NCBI GenBank assembly: GCA_002448815.1
Contig: DKAJ01000011.1
Coordinates: 1 to 31,071, forward strand
DNA: 31,071 nt
From: Micavibrio sp. UBA6929
GTDB lineage: Bacteria; Pseudomonadota; Alphaproteobacteria; Micavibrionales; Micavibrionaceae
Direction of reading: 5' to 3'
Shown: positions 8,768 to 17,779 of the stretch, piece after piece
How positions within the stretch are numbered: position 1 is the first letter of the stretch
How the letters are laid out: every line of letters starts with the position of its first letter
Made by a program: the position numbers and the translations under genes
Notes under the pieces: model-generated
What the model was told of the DNA's origin: nothing
Database searches by the model: none
The model's input: the letters and a program-made list of their open reading frames with translations, nothing else

Positions 8768-10554
8768 CGCTTATTTGCAACGTTGTAGGGCAGATCACTG
8801 ACAATTTGCGCATAGCGCAATGGCTCGCCTGTGATAATGGGCTGAAGCTGGTTTAAATCACGACCGTGTTTAACACGATAAATCCAGTAGTTTGCCAAAA
8901 CGCGCTCGACGTACTTGCGGGTTTCTGTCACAGGTAAAAGCTCGATAAACAGTAATGGGTCTTTGACCTCTGGCCACATTTTTTGCCATTTACGCAAATT
9001 CCCCGGGCCCGCATTATACGCAATCAACGCATAGATCAGATCATCGCCGACCGTGTTACTGGCAAGCAAGTCATGGATATAATATTGGCCAAACTTGATA
9101 TTATAAGCAGGCAGCAGCAGCGTTTTTGTACTGCCTAAAACCAAATCATAGCGGTTTGCGACATAGCGGGCTGTATCGGGCATAATTTGCATCAAGCCAA
9201 CTGCGCCGCTATGGCTAAGCGCATAGGGGTTAAAACGCGATTCCTGACGTGCAATTGCCTGCACAAGATCCAGATCAACATATTTGCGTTTACGATCAAC
9301 CTGCGACATATCCAGATCAGGATACAGGGCGGCATCATAAATTTTTCCCTTAGAGGACTTCACATTACTGCCTAAGCGGTATGATAGCTCGGCCATATTA
9401 TAGCTTTGCGCGAAGGCCAGCATCGCACGCTTTACTGTGTCATCATCAATATCAACATACAGAAACTCTTGCTCTGCCCAGTCATAGCGTCCGATATCCA
9501 TCAGGGCTAGAGCGCGCATAGTTGCACGGCTTTTCGCCATCGAGCGCACCATATCACGCGTTAATGGTGGCGTTTCCCAGTTAAAGTCAAACTTTTTACC
9601 CATTGCCTGATGCGCCAGCAAACCATAAAAGGTGCGTGGATGGTCTTGCGCCTTCATCAGCCAAATGCCGACCTCGTATGTATGACCAAGGCGATCATAA
9701 GCGCGCGCCGCCCAAAAGGATGATGCCGCCTGCAACCAGCCAGATGCTTGTTTTGAAATGGCCGCACTTTTAAACCCTTGCGCGGCGGCGGCGTAACTGC
9801 CGTTATACCATGCGCTTAGGCCGTAAACCCATCCTGCCAAAGGCACGCGATCACCTGAACGTCTGTAGGCTTGCGCCGCAAGCTCGTGTGCCAGTTTGAT
9901 TTTACCATCGTACAAATAGCGTTCAGCCGCGCGGCTTTTGAGGTAATCGATTTGATAGGCTGATGCCTCGCCCTTTTTATTTTCGGCATAAATAACATCC
10001 AGCGCCTTATCTTTTTGATCTTTACGGATATAGCGCAGTACTTTTTTCTCGATGCTTTTATCATAGTCACTGGCCCCGCCATGATCAGTGTAAGGCTTCG
10101 CAAACACCATTGTGGGTTCAGCGATCGCGCGGATCTTAGTCCGTTTTGATGGCTGGCGCAGTAATGCTTGCTTTTGCGAAGAGCCTGCCTTTTTCATGGC
10201 CAAATTGTAGATTTTTTCGGCGCCTGGATGATCGCTATAAAACTCCAGCCATGCTTTAAGCTCGTCAAAGCTGCTGACATAGGCGGTGGGGTGCAGATAA
10301 CGTTGATACAGCACATGGCCGAGCAAGCGGCGATCTTTCAATTCTGCAATCGCCAGATCAGCCTCATCCATATTACCTTGTTGCTGCGTTGTAAAAATTG
10401 TCTGATACAGCTGTGTATCTTTATTGCTTAGAAGCAAATTAGGCCGTTTTTCCTGTGGCGCGGCCTGCACATCAGACAGGCTTAACCACGTGAATGCCAC
10501 CATGGCAACCAAGCAAATTTTATAGGCTATCTGAAGATATCTACGCATTGTCAT
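8764..10554 (-). CDS. Soluble-type lytic murein transglycosylase (Slt family)
   Basis: A 596-residue periplasmic enzyme that cleaves peptidoglycan glycan strands to give 1,6-anhydromuramyl ends. A signal sequence occupies residues 1-31 (hydrophobic core ICLVAMVAF, likely cleavage after VQAA or VQA). A long alpha-helical, TPR-like superhelix follows (about 45-400), as in Slt70. The C-terminal catalytic domain has the general acid Glu438 in ARQESRFNP, GLMQIMP at 453-459 and AYNAGPG at 512-518. These are all diagnostic for the GH23-like SLT domain. It lies 11 bases downstream of the uracil-DNA glycosylase gene, probably as one transcript. ATG 10554 and ATG 10548 are both possible starts. Its 3' end overlaps the receiver gene by 4 bases. 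Confidence 0.93.
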   Translation of the reverse strand: MTMRRYLQIAYKICLVAMVAFTWLSLSDVQAAPQEKRPNLLLSNKDTQLYQTIFTTQQQGNMDEADLAIAELKDRRLLGHVLYQRYLHPTAYVSSFDELKAWLEFYSDHPGAEKIYNLAMKKAGSSQKQALLRQPSKRTKIRAIAEPTMVFAKPYTDHGGASDYDKSIEKKVLRYIRKDQKDKALDVIYAENKKGEASAYQIDYLKSRAAERYLYDGKIKLAHELAAQAYRRSGDRVPLAGWVYGLSAWYNGSYAAAAQGFKSAAISKQASGWLQAASSFWAARAYDRLGHTYEVGIWLMKAQDHPRTFYGLLAHQAMGKKFDFNWETPPLTRDMVRSMAKSRATMRALALMDIGRYDWAEQEFLYVDIDDDTVKRAMLAFAQSYNMAELSYRLGSNVKSSKGKIYDAALYPDLDMSQVDRKRKYVDLDLVQAIARQESRFNPYALSHSGAVGLMQIMPDTARYVANRYDLVLGSTKTLLLPAYNIKFGQYYIHDLLASNTVGDDLIYALIAYNAGPGNLRKWQKMWPEVKDPLLFIELLPVTETRKYVERVLANYWIYRVKHGRDLNQLQPIITGEPLRYAQIVSDLPYNVANKR

Positions 10555-10565
10555 CGTGGGTTTTA

Positions 10566-11459
10566 TTACTCGCCTTCAGCGCCTATTTTACGCAAAATTT
10601 CGTTCATTTTCAATAAGTCAGACCAGAAGGCGCGCTTTTGTGATGGCGCTTCCAGGATATAAGACGGGGTGTAGGTTGCAACGCATGGAATGCCGCTTAT
10701 TTTCTCGTCCAGTGCCGATTGAGTCTGATAGGTATGATCTTGTTTACGCAGGCGCGATATGCCTTCGCGCTTGCCTAGTAATGCCTTGGAGGCAACTGCG
10801 CCGCATACCATTAAAACTTTGGGTTTAACCAGTGCAATATGACGCTCAAGCAAGGGCAGCGTCGTTGCAAGTTCGCTGTTTGTCAGACTGCGACTGCCGG
10901 GCGGGCGCCAGTTCACAAGCGGCGCGATATACAAACTGCTGGCGGGGGTTTCGCTGCTGCGGCTTTTATCGATGCAGGCCAGCGCCCGATCAAACAGCGC
11001 ACCATCAACGCCCGATAACGGCACACCTTTGCGGTCATCCTGATCGCCGGGCACATCAAACACGACCATAATATCGGCCTGCGGGTTACCATCTGCGAAC
11101 ACCAGATTGCTGGCTGTTTTTTTGATTTCAAGCCCGTCAAACTTTTCTATTGCGGCTTTCAAAGCATCAAGGCTATCCGCGCCATTTGCAAGGGACAGTG
11201 CCTCTTTTTGCGCTTCAACGCCCATCACCGATGGCGCAGATTCCGCGCCCATTTCAGGCACTTGCGCAGCCGATTGTGATACAGATGCTTTTGCAGGCAT
11301 CGCCGCCGCCTGCGCCGGGCTTGGCGGTGTGATTGAAAAATAGTCCATAGGCTGATCGCCCAGCACTTCATCCACGCCATTATCAACGTACCATTGCAAG
11401 GCATGCAATGCGGCTTGCTTATTCGTTATCGTTTCAGGCGTTAACGTCATTTCATTCAA
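10566..11459 (-). CDS. Family-4-like uracil-DNA glycosylase homologue, probably degenerate active site
   Basis: A 297-residue protein. The overall pattern is that of alphaproteobacterial family-4 uracil-DNA glycosylases: an N-terminal LQWYVDNGVDE segment, a variable Ala/Pro linker (about 45-95), TASNLVFADGNP, WRPPGSR, LLERHIALVKPK and QKRAFWSDLL. However, several family hallmarks are altered. GEAPG is FDVPG (134-138), GKPFVG is GVPLSG (145-150), and the His-Pro of motif B is TPSYILE (264-270). The cysteine expected in the FDGC segment is Leu110. Only three cysteines remain (162, 219, 259), none in the usual Fe-S arrangement. The frame is intact and the context, divergent from ETF-QO and upstream of a transglycosylase, matches active orthologues. 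It may be inactive or repurposed. Confidence 0.8.
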   Translation of the reverse strand: MNEMTLTPETITNKQAALHALQWYVDNGVDEVLGDQPMDYFSITPPSPAQAAAMPAKASVSQSAAQVPEMGAESAPSVMGVEAQKEALSLANGADSLDALKAAIEKFDGLEIKKTASNLVFADGNPQADIMVVFDVPGDQDDRKGVPLSGVDGALFDRALACIDKSRSSETPASSLYIAPLVNWRPPGSRSLTNSELATTLPLLERHIALVKPKVLMVCGAVASKALLGKREGISRLRKQDHTYQTQSALDEKISGIPCVATYTPSYILEAPSQKRAFWSDLLKMNEILRKIGAEGE

Positions 11460-11560
11460 TCATTACTATGGATTTACGAGAATTTAGGTTAAAATAGGTT
11501 TATGAGCTGGTCAAATATCTTTGAGATCATCCCCCTAACAAACAGAGGATAACATTATCT

Positions 11561-13198
11561 ATGCCTGACCCTATTCGTTCAGATCGTGAATCTATGGACT
11601 TTGACGTTGTCATCGTTGGCGGCGGGCCGTCTGGTTTGGCCTGCGCGGTGCGCTTGAAACAAATCAATGCCGATTTGAATGTTTGCGTGCTTGAAAAAGG
11701 TTCCGAAATTGGCGCGCATCTGCTGTCTGGCGCGGTTTTTGAAACGCGCGCACTGGATGAGCTGATCCCCGATTGGAAGGATAAAGGCGCGCCGCTGGAA
11801 ACGCCTGCGGGCAAGGATAGCTTCTTATTCCTGAGCGAAAGCAAGGCCACACGCCTGCCAACGCCGCCGCAAATGAACAATCACGGCAATTACATTATCT
11901 CGCTTGGCGCATTTGCGCAGTGGCTCGGCGCGCAGGCAGAGGATCTAGGCGTTGAAATCTTCCCCGGATTCGCGGCGGCGGAATTACTGTATAACGATGA
12001 TGGCGCGGTTATCGGCGTTGCGACAAATGACATGGGTATCGATGCGCAGGGCAATAAAACCGATGCCTTTGAACCGGGGATGGAGCTTCACGCGCGCCAG
12101 TTGGTTCTGGCAGAAGGCTGCCGCGGGTCACTGACCAAAGAAGCCAAAGCACACTACGCGCTTGATAAAGATTGCGATCCACAGACCTATGGCCTGGGCA
12201 TCAAAGAGGTCTGGGAAATTTCACCAGAAAAACATAAGGCCGGATCGGTTACGCACACCATTGGCTGGCCCATGGACACGCAAACCTATGGCGGCGGATG
12301 GATTTATCACATGGCTGATAATCTGGTTTCAATTGGCTTTGTTGTTGGACTGGATTACCAGAACCCCACCTTATCGCCTTACGAGGAAATGCAGCGTTTT
12401 AAAACGCACCCTGCGATCAAACCGTTGCTTGAGGGTGGTCGCCGCATTTCATACGGCGCGCGCAGCTTGTCTGAGGGCGGATGGCAATCCATCCCTAAGC
12501 TCAGCTTCCCTGGTGGGGTTTTAATTGGTGATAGCGCAGGGTTCCTCAATGTGCCAAAGATCAAAGGCAATCATGCCGCCATGAAATCAGGTATGATCGC
12601 GGCAGAGGCCATTGCCCAAACATTAGAAAGCACAGAAGGTTTCGGCCAAGAATGCGGCGCGTATCAGCCTTTATTCACGCAGTCATGGCTTGCCAAAGAG
12701 CTAAAGGCCGTGCGCAATATTCGCCCAGCCTTCCACAAGGGTCTATGGGCAGGCATTGCAATTGCCGCGCTTGAAACGGTGACATTTGGGATGTTGCCTT
12801 ATACGCTGCGCAATCATGCCGATCACAAACAGCTCAAGCCCCTGAAAGACATTACGCCCATCACGTACCCCAAGCCTGACGGCACTTTGACGTTTGACCG
12901 ATTAACATCCGTATCGTTTTCAAATACCAATCACGGGGAAGATCAACCATGTCATTTGCAGTTAAAAGATCAAAGCGCGCCTGTGAGCATTAACTTGCAA
13001 ACCTACGGCGGGCCAGAGCAATTTTATTGCCCTGCTGGCGTTTACGAATTCATTGACAGTGACGATAATTCGCCTAAATTACAGATTAACGCGCAAAATT
13101 GCGTTCACTGTAAGACCTGCGATATCAAAGACCCAACGCAGAATATTAACTGGGTTGTACCCGGCGGCGCAGATGGCCCGAATTATTCAGGCATGTAA
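11561..13198 (+). CDS. Electron transfer flavoprotein-ubiquinone oxidoreductase
   Basis: This 545-residue membrane-associated flavoprotein passes electrons from reduced ETF (fed by acyl-CoA and other dehydrogenases) to ubiquinone. The FAD-binding Rossmann motif VVIVGGGPSGLACA is near residues 15-28. GAHLLSGAVFETRALDELIP and GGVLIGDSAGFLNVPKIKG are family signatures. The C-terminal 4Fe-4S domain has Cys490, Cys514, Cys517 and Cys520 (NCVHCKTCDIKDP). Length agrees with bacterial and mitochondrial ETF-QO. The ATG follows AGAGGATAAC, a good ribosome site. It is the first gene of an operon with the TPR protein (27 bases downstream) and ispE. The etfA and etfB genes are not in the window. Confidence 0.97.
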   Translation: MPDPIRSDRESMDFDVVIVGGGPSGLACAVRLKQINADLNVCVLEKGSEIGAHLLSGAVFETRALDELIPDWKDKGAPLETPAGKDSFLFLSESKATRLPTPPQMNNHGNYIISLGAFAQWLGAQAEDLGVEIFPGFAAAELLYNDDGAVIGVATNDMGIDAQGNKTDAFEPGMELHARQLVLAEGCRGSLTKEAKAHYALDKDCDPQTYGLGIKEVWEISPEKHKAGSVTHTIGWPMDTQTYGGGWIYHMADNLVSIGFVVGLDYQNPTLSPYEEMQRFKTHPAIKPLLEGGRRISYGARSLSEGGWQSIPKLSFPGGVLIGDSAGFLNVPKIKGNHAAMKSGMIAAEAIAQTLESTEGFGQECGAYQPLFTQSWLAKELKAVRNIRPAFHKGLWAGIAIAALETVTFGMLPYTLRNHADHKQLKPLKDITPITYPKPDGTLTFDRLTSVSFSNTNHGEDQPCHLQLKDQSAPVSINLQTYGGPEQFYCPAGVYEFIDSDDNSPKLQINAQNCVHCKTCDIKDPTQNINWVVPGGADGPNYSGM

Positions 13199-13225
13199 AG
13201 CGCATAACCAACAAGGATCAAACCG

Positions 13226-15106
13226 TTGACGACAAAATTTACTCTTCCTGTTGTAGCTACTGGTATTGTGCTGGGAACAGCGCTGGCAGGGGGCGCGTTT
13301 TATTACAAAGCGCAAAATGGCTCACCTTTGACGGCGGACATGCCTTCGGCGCCGTTAAATAGCGCCAAAATCTCACTGAACGATCAAGACAGCGTTACAT
13401 TGCCTGCAGATAACTTTGATACGCTGCCCTCATCATTAAAACGCCCAGCGCACCATGCACATTACGAAGCGGATAATTTATCAGGTGCATTCCTGTCCAG
13501 CCTGTTTGCGCAGCGCCATCAACAATGGGACGCGGCGGCAACATATCTTGACGTCTTGCAAGACTATCACACGACCAGCCCTATGATCTTAAAAAAGGCG
13601 ATCGTCTTAGAGATGGGCGCAAACAACCCCAATGCCGCGATCAAGGCCGCAAAAGACTTTTTGGCCCTTGATAATGACGACTATAACAGCCGCGCCTTGG
13701 CGAATTTATTTATTATTGCAGACACCTTCAAGCAGCATGACTATGACGCCGCACGCGCGCAGCTTAGCGCGATGCCGGACGATGGACTAACCTTGTTTAT
13801 GAAGCCCGTCTTCCAAGGGTGGCTTGATGCGATGGATAATACTTTCTACAAGCCTTTATTGCACGGGCACCGTATGCATTTGCTGAACGCGGCCTATATC
13901 GCGCACTATATCGGCGATAAAAAGAACCTGAAAAAGGTTTTATCGTTACTGGAATCCTACGAGGATTTACCAAACCAAGACCGCGAGCGCATTGCGGACA
14001 TTTACATGGCGACAGGCCAAAAGAGCAAAGCCAAAGATCTTTATGCGGCGCTGATTGATGATATGCCTACATCACATCGCTTGGTTCTCAAAGCAAAAGA
14101 AGACGATTTTCAGCCTGCTTTATCCCTGTATCAGATCACCCAAGACCCTGCGGAGGGGCTGGCTTATGCGGTTTACGAAATGGCAAACTTGCTGTTTAAC
14201 GATGGCGCCCATGATAGCGCGCGCATCTTCACCAACATGGCGCTTTATTTAGATCCGTCACTGGATGGTGCACATATTTTAAAGGCTAAGCTTGCTTTGG
14301 AATTTGAAAATTATGCGCAAGCCGTTCAAGCCTACAGCCAAATTCCACAAACATCGCCATACTATTATGAAAGCCAGCTTGAAAAAGCCAAGGCTCTTGA
14401 TGATGCCAACGCATATGACAAGGCGATTGCGCATTTGGCCTCTTATTATAAAAAGAGCAACGACCTGCAAGCTCTGATCCTCACGGGCGACTTGCAACGT
14501 CAACACGAGAATTACGATCAGGCGCTGCGCACTTATAATGCGATTATCGACAACCATCTGAAGGGTATAACGCCTGCGAATTTATGGTATCTGCACTATA
14601 CACGCGGCATGGTGTTAGAGCAGCTAAACCAGTGGGAAGCCGCGCGCAGTGACCTGAACAAGGCCTTAGAATTTTATCCGAACCACCCGTTTGTTTTAAA
14701 CTTCCTTGGCTATGCCATGGCTGATCGCGGGGAAGATCTGGACGAGGCACTGGGCATGATCGATAAGGCCCTGTCGATGCAGCCTTATGATGGATATATC
14801 ACAGACTCTTTGGGTTGGGTTTACTATCAGATGGGCCGTTATAACGACGCGGTCCCTTACCTTGAGCGCGCGGTCGAGCTTATGCCTGCTGACCCTGTGA
14901 TCAATGACCATTTAGGCGATGCCTATTGGCAGGTTGGCCGCAAAATCGAGGCCCGTTATCAATGGAAACGCGCGAAAAACGCCCAAAGCATTGATGCAGA
15001 CTTACTTGCCAAAATCGATGATAAGCTTGCACAGGGCTTAACGGAGGATAACGTCATCCAAGCTGCGCACAGCGACATCCACACCAGCAAAAAACAACAG
15101 GATTAA
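13226..15106 (+). CDS. TPR-repeat protein with N-terminal membrane anchor
   Basis: A 626-residue protein with an uncleaved-looking hydrophobic segment at residues 7-27, then a Ser/Pro-rich linker and a long array of tetratricopeptide-like helix pairs. The clearest repeats are in the last third, for example LWYLHYTRGMVLEQLNQWEA, the segment ending in ALEFYPNHPFVLNFLGYA, and the one containing DSLGWVYYQMGRYNDAVPYL. TPR arrays mediate protein-protein contacts; the partner is unknown. The start is a TTG at 13226, supported by AAGGA (13213-13217) 8 bases upstream and by placing the anchor at the N-terminus. A TPR gene between ETF-QO and ispE is, as far as I recall, a recurrent alphaproteobacterial arrangement. 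Confidence 0.88.
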   Translation: MTTKFTLPVVATGIVLGTALAGGAFYYKAQNGSPLTADMPSAPLNSAKISLNDQDSVTLPADNFDTLPSSLKRPAHHAHYEADNLSGAFLSSLFAQRHQQWDAAATYLDVLQDYHTTSPMILKKAIVLEMGANNPNAAIKAAKDFLALDNDDYNSRALANLFIIADTFKQHDYDAARAQLSAMPDDGLTLFMKPVFQGWLDAMDNTFYKPLLHGHRMHLLNAAYIAHYIGDKKNLKKVLSLLESYEDLPNQDRERIADIYMATGQKSKAKDLYAALIDDMPTSHRLVLKAKEDDFQPALSLYQITQDPAEGLAYAVYEMANLLFNDGAHDSARIFTNMALYLDPSLDGAHILKAKLALEFENYAQAVQAYSQIPQTSPYYYESQLEKAKALDDANAYDKAIAHLASYYKKSNDLQALILTGDLQRQHENYDQALRTYNAIIDNHLKGITPANLWYLHYTRGMVLEQLNQWEAARSDLNKALEFYPNHPFVLNFLGYAMADRGEDLDEALGMIDKALSMQPYDGYITDSLGWVYYQMGRYNDAVPYLERAVELMPADPVINDHLGDAYWQVGRKIEARYQWKRAKNAQSIDADLLAKIDDKLAQGLTEDNVIQAAHSDIHTSKKQQD

Positions 15107-15128
15107 TGTTGCACTCAAAGGTGATCTG

Positions 15129-15989
15129 ATGTTGGCAGCCGCAAAAATCAATTTATATCTGCACATCGAAGGCCGCAGGGATGATGGCTATCATACGCTG
15201 GATTCTTTGGTGGCATTTTGCCCTGATATCGCCGATGAGGTCATCATCACCCCCGCACAAGCCCCTGCATTTTCATGCGAAGGCCCATATGCGCATGCCC
15301 TAGACGGCGCCGCCGATAATGATAACTTGGTCATGCAAGCCGCGCGCGCCTTTTCCGCGCTGACAGGTCATGAGCTAAACTGCCATATTACCTTGCATAA
15401 GAACCTGCCTGTGGCCGCAGGCATTGGCGGCGGGTCAAGCGATGCCGCCGCGTGCATTCACGCCTTAGCGCAGTTTTGGGGCATCACCGACATGCCAGAT
15501 GGCCTTGATACGATGCTGTTAGCGCTTGGCGCGGATGTGCCAGCCTGCTTTGCGGGAAAGGGCATTTATATGCGCGGCATTGGTGAGGACATCACTCCAT
15601 TAGATACGCCATTGCCTGATCTGCACGCCGTTTTAATTAACCCGAATGTGCCCTGCCCTACACCGCCTATTTTCAAGGCATTGCATGCCAGTGACTTTTC
15701 AGGGCGCGCCGCAAACGCCCCGCGCGCCTTTGATGATACGCGCGCTTTGGTGCATTTTTTATCACGTCAAGGCAATGACCTGACCCGCGCAGCACGTGAT
15801 CATGTGCCCGTTATTCGTGATGTTCTCTTCGCCTTACAAAAGACGCAAAATTGCGCCATTACGCGCATGTCAGGATCAGGTCCGACGTGTTTTGGTCTGT
15901 ATTATGATCATGCCTCTGCCGCGCAAGCCGCAAAAATGCTAAGCGCGGCACATCCAAAATGGTGGGTGCGCAATAGCTCTTTAAGGTAA
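15129..15989 (+). CDS. ispE: 4-diphosphocytidyl-2-C-methyl-D-erythritol kinase
   Basis: This GHMP-family kinase phosphorylates the 2-hydroxyl of CDP-methylerythritol in the MEP pathway to isopentenyl diphosphate. The protein is 286 residues, normal for the family. It shows KINLYLHIEGRRDDGYH at the N-terminus, including the substrate-binding and catalytic Lys/Asp region. The ATP-binding glycine loop is PVAAGIGGGSSDAA, and the third GHMP motif is RMSGSGPTCFGLY. The ATG at 15129 is preceded by AAGGTGAT. It begins 22 bases after the TPR gene, so it is the last gene of the ETF-QO operon. Confidence 0.97.
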   Translation: MLAAAKINLYLHIEGRRDDGYHTLDSLVAFCPDIADEVIITPAQAPAFSCEGPYAHALDGAADNDNLVMQAARAFSALTGHELNCHITLHKNLPVAAGIGGGSSDAAACIHALAQFWGITDMPDGLDTMLLALGADVPACFAGKGIYMRGIGEDITPLDTPLPDLHAVLINPNVPCPTPPIFKALHASDFSGRAANAPRAFDDTRALVHFLSRQGNDLTRAARDHVPVIRDVLFALQKTQNCAITRMSGSGPTCFGLYYDHASAAQAAKMLSAAHPKWWVRNSSLR

Positions 15990-16017
15990 GTCTGCGCAGC
16001 AAACCTTACGGTTTTTT
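15982..16017 (+). terminator. Possible intrinsic terminator of the ETF-QO/TPR/ispE operon
   Basis: TAAGGT (15982-15987) pairs with ACCTTA (16003-16008), with a self-complementary CTGCGCAG inside the loop. The structure is followed by CGG and six T (16012-16017). It overlaps the ispE stop codon. The stem is short, so this is a moderate call. Confidence 0.4.
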
Positions 16018-16020
16018 ATG

Positions 16021-16674
16021 TTACTGAAAAATATCTTGCAGGAATTGCGCGCCTGATTGCACGCCAGCCTCGTCAATCGAGTGTCCTAAACCCGGCGTTG
16101 TATGCCCTGATACGTCAAAACCTGCCTTGGTGAGAACATCACGCGCATTGTGATAGCCAGATACGGATACAACCTCGTCCGCCTGCCCATGGATCAAACG
16201 GATTGGCGGCTTTTCAAATTCATCAGGGTCTTGCAGCAGCCCTTCTTCGCCAAATAATGCACCAGAATACCCAACAACGCCTGCGATCTTTTCATCAAGG
16301 CGCGGCGCAGTATACAGGCTCATCATCGAGCCTTGTGAAAACCCAACCAATGCCGTTTTTGATAGCGACAAGCCAAAACGCTCTGCTTGCTGCTTAACGA
16401 AGGCGGTTAAAATTGGAAAGGCAATTTCAATGCCTGCCTGAATATTCTCGGGATCACGGCTTAGCAGGCTGAACCATTGATAGCCTACAGGCGCCATATC
16501 ACAGTCAAACGGCGCGTCAGGTGAGATAAACAAGGTATCAGGCAAGCCTTGCGCCCAATACGGCGCCAAGGAAATTAAATCCTGCCCATTCGACCCAAGG
16601 CCGTGCAACAAAAAGACAATGTTTTTCGGGTTTGTTGTATTTCCGAATTCATAAAAGTTTTTAATCTCGTTCAT
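16021..16674 (-). CDS. Alpha/beta-hydrolase, carboxylesterase/phospholipase family (YpfH-like)
   Basis: A 217-residue cytosolic serine hydrolase. The oxyanion region HGLGSNGQDL is at 24-33. The nucleophile elbow GFSQG places Ser113, with Asp166 in HGQADEVV and His198 in GLGHSI completing the triad. Length and motifs fit the carboxylesterase/phospholipase/acyl-protein thioesterase group, which includes YpfH and EstB. The natural substrate cannot be read from sequence. The ATG at 16674 lies 3 bases after the stop of the nitrilase-family gene, with AGGATAA as ribosome site overlapping that stop. It is thus the last gene of the comF operon and probably translationally coupled. Confidence 0.92.
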   Translation of the reverse strand: MNEIKNFYEFGNTTNPKNIVFLLHGLGSNGQDLISLAPYWAQGLPDTLFISPDAPFDCDMAPVGYQWFSLLSRDPENIQAGIEIAFPILTAFVKQQAERFGLSLSKTALVGFSQGSMMSLYTAPRLDEKIAGVVGYSGALFGEEGLLQDPDEFEKPPIRLIHGQADEVVSVSGYHNARDVLTKAGFDVSGHTTPGLGHSIDEAGVQSGAQFLQDIFQ

Positions 16675-16677
16675 CAG

Positions 16678-17499
16678 TTATCCTGTAAAATTACGGTCAT
16701 GGTGGATGGCCGGCAGGTTGGTGCGGCACGTTTCAACATCTTTTAAATCGATAATCGCGTCAATAAAGCCAACCTCATCACCGATTTTTGCCAAAATACC
16801 GCCCCATGGCCCGATAATCATTGAGTGACCATAGGTACTGCGATCGCCGGGGTGGCTTCCGGTTTGACCAGATGCCAAAACAAAACTGCCCGTTTCAATG
16901 GCGCGGGCACGCAATAAGACCTCCCAGTGCGCGCAGCCCGTCGTCACAGCAAAAGCCGCAGGGACGACCATAATTTGCGCCCCGTCATGGGCTAGCTTAC
17001 GATAGAGATGCGCAAAACGCAGATCGTAACAAATGCTCATCCCGATTTTTGCCCAAGGCGTTTGTACGGATACGGCGCGATCTCCTGGCGCGTAGTGGGC
17101 ACTTTCGCGATATGTTTCGCCATGTTCAAACTGCGCATCAAACAAATGAATTTTATCATATTGCGCGGCTATTTTTCCTTGATCATCAATCATATAACTA
17201 CGATTGCGCAGCTTTTCGATATCAGGATCGTGAACAACCAGTGATCCAATCACCAACCATACACCCAATTCTTTGGCCAAGGATTGTAAATGCGCCAGTG
17301 CCTCGTGCGAGGCTTGCTCTTGCGCTCTATCCAGTCGTTTTTGCGTTGGCCAAACCATCACGTCACTGCACTCAGGCGTGACGATGAATTGCGCGCCCTT
17401 GGCAGCGGCGGCGCGCATTTGCTCCGCCAGCGTATCAAGGTTCCGTGCAAGATTATCATCATGATTAACCTGCAGGCAGGCAACGTGAAGTTTGCTCAT
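16678..17499 (-). CDS. Carbon-nitrogen hydrolase (Nit1/Nit2-like amidase)
   Basis: A 273-residue member of the nitrilase superfamily with the complete catalytic set: Glu43 (TPECSD), Lys116 (YDKIHLFD) and Cys157 (SICYDLRF). YDKIHLFDAQF and the ICYDLRF context are typical of the Nit/NitFhit branch. Its best studied members hydrolyse deaminated glutathione as a metabolite-repair step; that substrate is inferred. Proximity to glutaredoxin would fit a glutathione link. I use the ATG at 17499, 4 bases after the grxC stop. An upstream in-frame TTG at 17514 would overlap grxC and add five residues. Confidence 0.92.
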   Translation of the reverse strand: MSKLHVACLQVNHDDNLARNLDTLAEQMRAAAAKGAQFIVTPECSDVMVWPTQKRLDRAQEQASHEALAHLQSLAKELGVWLVIGSLVVHDPDIEKLRNRSYMIDDQGKIAAQYDKIHLFDAQFEHGETYRESAHYAPGDRAVSVQTPWAKIGMSICYDLRFAHLYRKLAHDGAQIMVVPAAFAVTTGCAHWEVLLRARAIETGSFVLASGQTGSHPGDRSTYGHSMIIGPWGGILAKIGDEVGFIDAIIDLKDVETCRTNLPAIHHDRNFTG

Positions 17500-17503
17500 C
17501 GCA

Positions 17504-17761
17504 TTAATCTGCAAGTTTAGGGTCTAATTTGCCCGCTTTATCCAGCGCAGACACCGCATCAAAGCCGCCAATATGCTCATCATTGATAAAGATTTGTGGC
17601 ACAGTGCGCAGACCGCCGGCCTTTTTCACTAGGGCAATGCGCGCGTCGTCATCGCCACTGACATCAATCTCTTCGTATGCAACGCCTTTACCGTCGAACA
17701 AAGCTTTGGCGTGTTTGCAATATGGGCAGTAATCTGCGGTGTAAATTTCTACTTTTGCCAT
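17504..17761 (-). CDS. grxC: Glutaredoxin 3
   Basis: An 85-residue dithiol glutaredoxin that reduces disulfides and mixed disulfides using glutathione. The active site is Cys12-Pro-Tyr-Cys15 (YCPYCKHAK). TVPQIFI carries the cis-proline, and HIGGFDAV is the glutathione-binding stretch. Length is exactly typical for bacterial Grx3. The ATG at 17761 is preceded by AGAGAG. It sits between comF and the nitrilase-family gene in a tight minus-strand operon, an order common in alphaproteobacteria. Confidence 0.96.
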   Translation of the reverse strand: MAKVEIYTADYCPYCKHAKALFDGKGVAYEEIDVSGDDDARIALVKKAGGLRTVPQIFINDEHIGGFDAVSALDKAGKLDPKLAD

Positions 17762-17779
17762 TTTAAAATACTCTCTTGG

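Noticed and set aside
10566..11459. Uracil-DNA glycosylase homologue as a pseudogene
   Set aside because: There is no stop or frameshift, length is normal, and non-catalytic conserved segments are intact.
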